Below, piece by piece: positions 6,541 to 11,512 of a stretch of 11,512 bases of DNA. Both the position numbers and the translations under genes were made by a program. This DNA comes from Bacteroidota bacterium (lineage in GTDB: Bacteria; CLD3; SB21): assembly GCA_020438245.1 (NCBI GenBank), contig JAGQUY010000246.1, positions 1 to 11,512 on the forward strand, read 5' to 3'. Under the pieces are notes generated by a model. That model made no database searches and had not been told where the DNA came from. It saw nothing but the letters and a program-made list of their open reading frames with translations. How positions within the stretch are numbered: the stretch's first letter is position 1; each line of letters opens with the position of its first letter.

Positions 6541-7685
6541 AAAAAATATATCTGGATCATAGTGCAACAACCCCGGTAGATCCGGAAGTCGTGGATGCGA
6601 TGCTTCCCTATTTGAGGGAAGAATTCGGCAACCCTTCAAGCGCCCACGGGTATGGCCGGTCGGCCAAGATTGCCATGGAAACTTCCCGAGAGAAAATCGC
6701 GGCATTGATCAATGCACGGCCTTCCGAGATTGTTTTTACCGGCAGCGGCTCTGAAGCGGACAATATGGCCATCCTCGGAGCGGCTTTCACCTCAACTTCC
6801 TCAAGGCGTCACGTTATCTCCAACGCCATTGAACATCATGCCGTACTCCATTCGGTTGAACGTCTGGCGGATAAGGGATTCAACGTGACCTTGGTTGCGA
6901 ACGACGGTTTCGGCATGATTCATCCAGAAAGCGTTGCAGAAGCCATCAGACCTGATACCTTTTTGCTTAGTGTGATGCATGCGAATAACGAGATTGGCAC
7001 GATCAATCCAATCGCTGAAATGGGCGGATTGGCCCGTGAAAAGGGTGTCATTTTTCATGTGGATGCGGTTCAAACCGTCGGTAAGATCCCGATTGATGTC
7101 AACTCCATGCAGGTCGATCTCTTGGCGGCCTCGGCGCACAAGATGTATGGTCCCAAGGGAATTGGATTTCTCTACGTTCGTCAGGGGGTGCGGCTCGATC
7201 CACTCGTGGTGGGCGGCTCTCAAGAGCGAGGACACCGCGCCGGCACGGAGAACATAGCTGGAATTGTCGGTTTCGGCAAAGCGGCTGACATTGCACGTGC
7301 CCGATTGCAAGCGGATCAGGAAAAGCTGACCCAACTTCACACGGAGCTGCTTTTCGAACTGAAAAGAGTTTTTCCCGATCTTATTCTGAACGGGCATCCT
7401 TCAGCACGTCTTCCGGGGCATTTGAATGTTTCCATTGGAAACGTGGCCGGCGACGAACTTCTTATGATGCTGGATCTCAGGGGAATTGCAATTTCGACGG
7501 GGTCTGCTTGTACATCGGGTTCGATTCAGATTTCCCATGTGCTGTCAGGGGTTCAGGCATCGTCCGGAGTGGCAAGGGGAGCGATTCGAATCTCGATGGG
7601 AAGATCTACTAATCGGGAAGATTTTTCATTCATTGTTTCTTCGATCAAGTCATGCGTGGAGAAAATGACAGAGGCGCCGACCTGA
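6537..7685 (+). CDS. cysteine desulfurase (NifS/IscS family)
   Basis: A PLP enzyme that takes sulfur from cysteine as a protein persulfide for Fe-S clusters or tRNA thiolation. Numbering from ATG 6537 (382 aa): YLDHSATTPVDPE (5-17), His101 in EHHAVL, HANNEIG (148-154), Asp176 in HVDAVQ, the PLP lysine Lys202 in SAHKMYGPKG (199-208), RAGTEN (234-239) and the catalytic Cys325 in STGSACTSGS. The Cys loop and overall length match group I enzymes (IscS/NifS) better than SufS. An upstream in-frame ATG at 6486 lies inside alr and adds 17 residues unlike the family, so 6537 is preferred; it overlaps the alr stop as ATGA. No iscU, iscA or mnmA is adjacent. The stop directly abuts the stop of the opposite-strand subtilase. 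Confidence 0.95.
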   Translation: MKKIYLDHSATTPVDPEVVDAMLPYLREEFGNPSSAHGYGRSAKIAMETSREKIAALINARPSEIVFTGSGSEADNMAILGAAFTSTSSRRHVISNAIEHHAVLHSVERLADKGFNVTLVANDGFGMIHPESVAEAIRPDTFLLSVMHANNEIGTINPIAEMGGLAREKGVIFHVDAVQTVGKIPIDVNSMQVDLLAASAHKMYGPKGIGFLYVRQGVRLDPLVVGGSQERGHRAGTENIAGIVGFGKAADIARARLQADQEKLTQLHTELLFELKRVFPDLILNGHPSARLPGHLNVSIGNVAGDELLMMLDLRGIAISTGSACTSGSIQISHVLSGVQASSGVARGAIRISMGRSTNREDFSFIVSSIKSCVEKMTEAPT

Positions 7686-7688
7686 TCA
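7683..7688. other. abutting stop codons of convergent genes (TGATCA)
   Basis: The stop TGA of the cysteine desulfurase (7683-7685) and the stop of the minus-strand subtilase (TCA on the plus strand, 7686-7688) touch with no base between them. There is no intergenic room for a terminator of either operon. The nearest symmetric element, AATCATGATT (7695-7704) followed by T4, has no loop and is a poor terminator. Transcripts from both sides must therefore overlap into the opposite gene, or end by a factor-dependent route. Confidence 0.9.
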
Positions 7689-9344
7689 TTTCACAATCAT
7701 GATTTTTTCGACAGCCGGCCTTCCGTTCAGTACGATTCGGTAGAAGTATATACCACTTCCAGCTTCGCGACCCCTCCAGTCTCTCAAATCCCATCGTTTT
7801 GCTATCGACTGATTTTCAGCGACCGGTTCAGATGAGGCCAAGGTGATTACTTTTTGTCCCAACGTGTTGTAAATCGAAAGGGAGTAGGTCCCTTGCACAA
7901 TAGATCGGAAGGTAATGGTGACCATACCGTTGGAAGGGTTCGGAAAAGATTGAAGGTCCCGCACTTCGGCTGTTCCGTTATTGGGAGTGTCAAAATTAAT
8001 TGCCTTTATGGCGTCCGGAAATCCTCGCCCTTCCCTATCGGTGGGCCTTTTATGAAGATGGGCAGTCTGGAGAATCGAAGTGTAAATTCTTTCGACGGGC
8101 CACCGTGGGTGAGCCTGTATGACCAATGCGGCCAATCCGGTAACAAGCGGGGCCGATAAAGAGGTGCCTGCGAAATTATCGTACCCGGTGCTGTCATTGC
8201 CGACAACCCGGACATTGTATCCAAGCGCAACGACGTCGGGCTTTTTCCGACCGTCCGCAGTCGGTCCGTAGGAACTTTCCACGATCGCCATGCTGTCGCC
8301 GGCCGCGGCACCCACCGCAATCATATGTTTGCCATCAGATGGAGTGCCTAAATAGCGGGGGCCGCGTTGTCCCATATTGCCCGCTGAATTAACAACAAGG
8401 AGCCCTTTGGAGTAAGCGATGTCGGTGGCGATAGTTGTTCTGGCGGTTTTCCCATCCAAGTCTTTCAAATCATAACGGTCTACGCTGTTTTGAAATTCAT
8501 CAAAAAAGCTGATGGAACTGTTCACGACGTCAGCACCGTTGGCTTCAAGCCATTCAAGGGCTGCAATCCAGTTATCCTCTTCAATTCGGGCACCGATTCC
8601 ATCGTCGTCCTCGGTTCGCGCGAGTAAGAAAGAAGCATCATAGGCAGTTCCAATCAGGCTATTCTCTGCGTGTCCGGCAATGACTGAAAGCACATAGGTT
8701 CCATGGCTGCTGGAGCTCTTGCCTTCAGTATTTTCGGTGACGATAGTATCCCCGTCAACGAAGTCTTTCGTTCGTAATACCTTCACATTGCGAAGAGCCA
8801 CGTGACCCAGATTAAACCCGGTATCGATCATACCAATGATCACGCCGGTGCCGACATATCCCAATGCGTGCGCAGCAGGTGTGTTGATCATGGCGTTTTG
8901 TTTAAAGGAAGCGCCATAACTCGGCGTAGCCAATGAGAATGACGCGTGGGGGACTGATACCAATCGATTGATCTCTCCCTTGCGGACTTTCTCCACCGAT
9001 TGGACGAAGGGAAGCCGGCTGATTCGCAGAAGTTCTTCTGAAGAAGCGAGGACAGACACGGCGTTCAGCCACCGAGATTGTTGAATAAGATCAACTCCGA
9101 AATCTGAAATCTGATCGACGAACTCCGCTGAAACCGGTGTATCATGGGTATCCACTATACGGTCCGGAGGAAGCGATTTCAGCCGTCGACGGAGAGTTCG
9201 TTCACTGAGGAAAATCGATTTGGGGGTAGATTGTTTTTTTTCCGCGAAGGTGATCCAGAACTTTTCTCTGGGCGCCTCCCTTCCGGACTGGATGAAGAAA
9301 ATAAGAACTGCCAAAAAGACGAATCGGATCAAGATTAACGACAC
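7686..9344 (-). CDS. secreted S8 family serine peptidase (subtilase) with T9SS-type sorting domain
   Basis: A 552-aa secreted protease. Residues 1-20 form a signal peptide with the hydrophobic core FVFLAVLIFFI. Residues about 28-120 look like the propeptide common in Bacteroidota subtilases (KFWITFAEK, WLNAVSVLA, PFVQSVE). The catalytic domain has Asp174 in GMIDTG, His214 in SSHGTY, the oxyanion Asn323 in NSAGNMG and Ser395 in AGTSLSAP, all intact. The C-terminal domain (about 465-552) has FPNPSNG, YSLSIYNTLGQKV, SGIYFYR and a basic end (KIMIVK), the layout of type A sorting domains recognised by the type IX (Por) secretion system. The start GTG at 9344 overlaps the preceding gene by 10 nt; a TTG at 9332 is a possible alternative. 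No Shine-Dalgarno is visible. An A8 run on the coding strand (9234-9241) lies at codons 35-37. Confidence 0.93.
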   Translation of the reverse strand: MSLILIRFVFLAVLIFFIQSGREAPREKFWITFAEKKQSTPKSIFLSERTLRRRLKSLPPDRIVDTHDTPVSAEFVDQISDFGVDLIQQSRWLNAVSVLASSEELLRISRLPFVQSVEKVRKGEINRLVSVPHASFSLATPSYGASFKQNAMINTPAAHALGYVGTGVIIGMIDTGFNLGHVALRNVKVLRTKDFVDGDTIVTENTEGKSSSSHGTYVLSVIAGHAENSLIGTAYDASFLLARTEDDDGIGARIEEDNWIAALEWLEANGADVVNSSISFFDEFQNSVDRYDLKDLDGKTARTTIATDIAYSKGLLVVNSAGNMGQRGPRYLGTPSDGKHMIAVGAAAGDSMAIVESSYGPTADGRKKPDVVALGYNVRVVGNDSTGYDNFAGTSLSAPLVTGLAALVIQAHPRWPVERIYTSILQTAHLHKRPTDREGRGFPDAIKAINFDTPNNGTAEVRDLQSFPNPSNGMVTITFRSIVQGTYSLSIYNTLGQKVITLASSEPVAENQSIAKRWDLRDWRGREAGSGIYFYRIVLNGRPAVEKIMIVK

Positions 9345-10552
9345 AATGCGAAGATTTGTTCGTCGGTCAACACAACAGGAGAGCTTTTAGCTGCCTGAAA
9401 AATCTTTTTGACCAGTTCATCCCTGGGTTCAATTTTACGTTTTTTGAGCCAGTAGATGACGTTGGATTCGCCGCTGAGAGGGCCTATTTCAACGATCTGT
9501 TCGAGACCAAACATCGATGCGGGAACACTCGAGTAGACCCGGTCAACGAGCTCCATGTCACCTTTGTTCAGAGACTTGAGGATGGCAGCCGCATGTACAC
9601 CGGTGCCGGTTCGGAACGCATCCCTTCCAAAAACCGGGTAGTTCCAAGGAACGGCAATACCGGTGTATTCACTCACTTTTTGGCAATAAAGGGGCAGCTT
9701 GGAGAGGTCGTTGTCAATCCATCCTTTCAGCTTGAGATTAACCATGAGTTGGTCCATCTGCACGTTACCGACACGTTCACCAACCCCGATTCCGGTTCCA
9801 TGGACCCGGTCGGCCCCCGCTTCAATGGCAGCAACCGCATTGGCAACGGCAAGGCCCCGGTCGTTGTGGCCATGCCAATCAATCATGACGTCTTCACCGG
9901 AATCGGCTATTATTTCTTTCATAAAAGTGATCAGGCGATGAATGCCGTCCGCTGTAGCGTGGCCGACGGTATCAGAAATACAAACGCGCCGGGCTCCGGC
10001 ACCGATTGCGGTTTGGTAGAGCTGCTTGATGTGGTCGGGATGTGCACGTGTGGTGTCTTCGGTTACATACATCACGTCGAGACCGTTTTGCACCGCATAC
10101 GAGACTGCGTCCTCCGTAAACTTTAGTAATTGACTGATTCCCCAGCCCTCTGCGTATTGCCGGATGGGACTGGACCCAATAAAGGTGCAGGCTTGAATAG
10201 AAATACCGGATCGTTGAGATGCTTCAATAATGGGCGTGATGTCAGCCTTCAGTGTACGGGCTGCGCAATTGGGTTTGATTTTCATCTTGCACTTCACAAT
10301 TTCCTTGGCAATCGCGATCACATCATTGAGAACATGAGTACCAGCGCCCGGAAGACCGATGTCTGCCGCGTCAATTCCAAGGTCACTCATCAAATGGAGG
10401 ATCTCAAGTTTTTGCTCTATGGAGGGCGTTCTGACGGAAGGGGATTGCAACCCGTCGCGCAACGTCTCGTCGTTTAGTTCAAAATTCTGCGGGGGCCGGT
10501 TTCCCGGAGCACGCTCTTCGTTCCAGTCGTATATAAGATCATCGAGATTCAT
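9335..10552 (-). CDS. 2-isopropylmalate/homocitrate synthase-like DRE-TIM enzyme
   Basis: A 405-aa member of the DRE-TIM metallolyase family, which condenses acetyl-CoA with 2-oxoacids (LeuA, homocitrate or citramalate synthase) or cleaves HMG-CoA. Active-site pieces are visible: Asp28 and Arg32-Asp33 in DETLRDGLQ, SDTVG (193-197), the metal site WHGHND (His227, His229) and GIGVGERVGN (254-263). The TIM barrel spans about 22-295 and small helical subdomains fill the rest. There is no room for the regulatory C-terminal domain of standard LeuA, so leucine feedback control is unlikely. The usual GEQ after the RDG is replaced by GLQ, as in HMG-CoA lyases, so the substrate is uncertain. The ATG at 10552 has AAAGG (10560-10564) 7 nt upstream. 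It lies 31 nt after the cyclase and overlaps the subtilase by 10 nt. Confidence 0.85.
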   Translation of the reverse strand: MNLDDLIYDWNEERAPGNRPPQNFELNDETLRDGLQSPSVRTPSIEQKLEILHLMSDLGIDAADIGLPGAGTHVLNDVIAIAKEIVKCKMKIKPNCAARTLKADITPIIEASQRSGISIQACTFIGSSPIRQYAEGWGISQLLKFTEDAVSYAVQNGLDVMYVTEDTTRAHPDHIKQLYQTAIGAGARRVCISDTVGHATADGIHRLITFMKEIIADSGEDVMIDWHGHNDRGLAVANAVAAIEAGADRVHGTGIGVGERVGNVQMDQLMVNLKLKGWIDNDLSKLPLYCQKVSEYTGIAVPWNYPVFGRDAFRTGTGVHAAAILKSLNKGDMELVDRVYSSVPASMFGLEQIVEIGPLSGESNVIYWLKKRKIEPRDELVKKIFQAAKSSPVVLTDEQIFALCR

Positions 10553-10583
10553 GGTAACGCCTTTGATTAAATATAGGGACTTC

Positions 10584-11512
10584 TTAGTAGCTTAGGTCAT
10601 AAATTTCGACCGGCTTGGCTTTGCCCTTAACCTTGATGGTATCCAGCTTGGTTGCTTTGATCTTGTCCTTCACGGCGTCAAACGTCGCTTTACTGATAAT
10701 GATCTTTCCACCAGCTGCCTGACCCTGAAGTCTGGATGCCAGATTCACATTGTCTCCAATGGCCGTGTACTCGAGTCGCTTTTCAGATCCTATGTTGCCG
10801 ACCACAACGTGCCCCGTATTGATTCCGATGCCAACTTCAATCGGAACTTTATTCAGCCGTTTTTGTTCTTCGTTGAATGCAACTATTTCCTTTTGCATAT
10901 CAATCGCCGCGTTGACCGCATTCATCGGATCGTTTCCTGTCGAAGCAGGAGCTCCAAAGATGGCCATAATGGAATCGCCAATGAATTTGTCGAGTGTTCC
11001 GCCATACTTGAAGATAATATCGATCATTCGTGTAAAATATCGATTCAGAATTTCCGCCATCTCCTCGGCTTCCATATTTTCAGACAGCGTTGTAAATCCC
11101 CGAATATCCGTGAAGATAAGAGTCACCTCACGCCGTTCGGGCATGAACCGGATGCTGCCGGTGCCGTCATCGGACATGATTCGTTCGGCGATCTGCTTGG
11201 ACACATATCTCTGGAGTGCGCTCTTAAGGTGCTCTTTTCGTCGACGCTCTTCATAGAGCTTTGCGTTTTCGATCGCTATGGCAGCATGGTTGCCGAAGGC
11301 TTCCAGCAAGTCGACATCACCGGTGGAGAAAACATTGGACATGACATTTGATCCCACATAGATCACACCGACTGTCTTCTGATCCTTGTTTTTAAGCGGT
11401 GAACAAATGACGGAACGGATATGATGGGAAATGATGCTCGCACCGCTTTGAAAACGTTCGTCGTTTTGAGCGTCGGAGGTCAGGACACTTTGACCCGATT
11501 CCGCCACGCGCC
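10584..11512 (-). CDS. class III adenylate cyclase with GAF domain (5' end outside window)
   Basis: The frame stays open to the window edge and the protein starts mid-domain, so the true start is beyond 11512; a GTG at 11507 is unlikely to be the start. The last 307 residues, counted from that codon, hold the end of a GAF sensor domain (1-82: VLTSDAQNDERF, SVICSPLKNKDQKTVGVIYVGS), a helical linker (83-110) and a full class III cyclase domain (about 122-307). Metal aspartates are Asp134 (FTDIRGF) and Asp178 (FIGDS), and the transition-state residues are Asn255 and Arg259 (NVNLASR). The purine-selecting pair is Lys174 and Thr248, which in characterised cyclases favours ATP. It therefore probably makes cAMP when the GAF domain senses a ligand, which is unknown. 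It is first of three minus-strand genes. Confidence 0.92.
   Translation of the reverse strand, partial: RVAESGQSVLTSDAQNDERFQSGASIISHHIRSVICSPLKNKDQKTVGVIYVGSNVMSNVFSTGDVDLLEAFGNHAAIAIENAKLYEERRRKEHLKSALQRYVSKQIAERIMSDDGTGSIRFMPERREVTLIFTDIRGFTTLSENMEAEEMAEILNRYFTRMIDIIFKYGGTLDKFIGDSIMAIFGAPASTGNDPMNAVNAAIDMQKEIVAFNEEQKRLNKVPIEVGIGINTGHVVVGNIGSEKRLEYTAIGDNVNLASRLQGQAAGGKIIISKATFDAVKDKIKATKLDTIKVKGKAKPVEIYDLSY

Noticed and set aside
6801..7397. 198-codon open frame on the minus strand
   Set aside because: It is antisense to the cysteine desulfurase, with no recognisable protein features.
7695..7708. AATCATGATT followed by T4 as a terminator for the plus-strand operon
   Set aside because: A 10-nt palindrome with no loop bases cannot form a stable hairpin, and it lies inside the subtilase coding region.
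9356..10126. Long open frame (256 codons) on the plus strand
   Set aside because: It lies fully opposite the DRE-TIM enzyme gene, whose motifs are certain, and its translation shows no family features. It is an antisense shadow.
10568..10600. Promoter-like boxes before the DRE-TIM gene (minus strand TATATTTA at 10568-10575, ATGACC at 10595-10600)
   Set aside because: The -10-like match is fair but the upstream box is weak and the spacer is 19 bp. The boxes lie at the end of the cyclase gene and chance AT-richness is as likely.
10809..11351. 180-codon and 168-codon open frames on the plus strand
   Set aside because: Both are shadows of the adenylate cyclase gene.

Overview
The window reads as a compact bacterial chromosome segment from a member of the FCB superphylum (Bacteroidota/Ignavibacteria/Calditrichota/Marinimicrobia-like lineages). 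The strongest sign is a secreted subtilase (7686-9344, minus strand) that ends in a domain resembling a type IX secretion (Por) sorting domain. The scarcity of clear Shine-Dalgarno sequences fits that group. Base composition looks even and moderate (roughly half G+C by eye), with no sign of recent mobile DNA. Phylum-level placement is inference.

Left and centre, plus strand (about 20-7685): a promoter-like region leads into a small bacterial SRP RNA gene (ffs, 87-180). An almost gapless gene string follows: dnaX, ybaB/ebfC, recR, a geranylgeranyl-reductase-family flavoprotein, an unrecognised 183-aa protein, class I purine nucleoside phosphorylase, alanine racemase and a cysteine desulfurase. 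The ffs-dnaX-ybaB-recR block is a well-known bacterial neighbourhood. Junctions range from a 29-nt overlap to a 9-nt gap, so the genes are probably co-transcribed and translationally coupled. They serve protein targeting, clamp loading, recombinational repair, lipid/quinone reduction, purine salvage, peptidoglycan precursor supply and sulfur transfer.

Right, minus strand (7686-11512): a class III adenylate cyclase with an N-terminal GAF domain (5' end outside the window), a LeuA/homocitrate-synthase-like DRE-TIM enzyme and the subtilase form a second close-packed set. It converges on the first. The stop codons of the cysteine desulfurase and the subtilase abut exactly in the hexamer TGATCA (7683-7688), with no intergenic DNA.

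The most interesting signal is inside dnaX. A run of ten A (1352-1361) directly follows a perfect 6-bp stem with a 5-nt loop (1335-1351). Stop codons lie in both alternative frames within 13 nt of the run. This looks like a programmed site, more likely transcriptional slippage than classic ribosomal frameshifting, that would make a short gamma-like subunit of about 391-393 aa lacking the proline-rich linker and the tau-type C-terminal domain. Other points of interest are the SRP RNA ending 11 nt before the dnaX start, a palindrome between the putative promoter boxes of ffs, the archaeal-style reductase and the unknown protein in a replication/repair operon, and the RDGLQ variant motif of the DRE-TIM enzyme. 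I found no CRISPR array, insertion sequence, tRNA or rRNA. No stretch above 300 bases lacks a gene.
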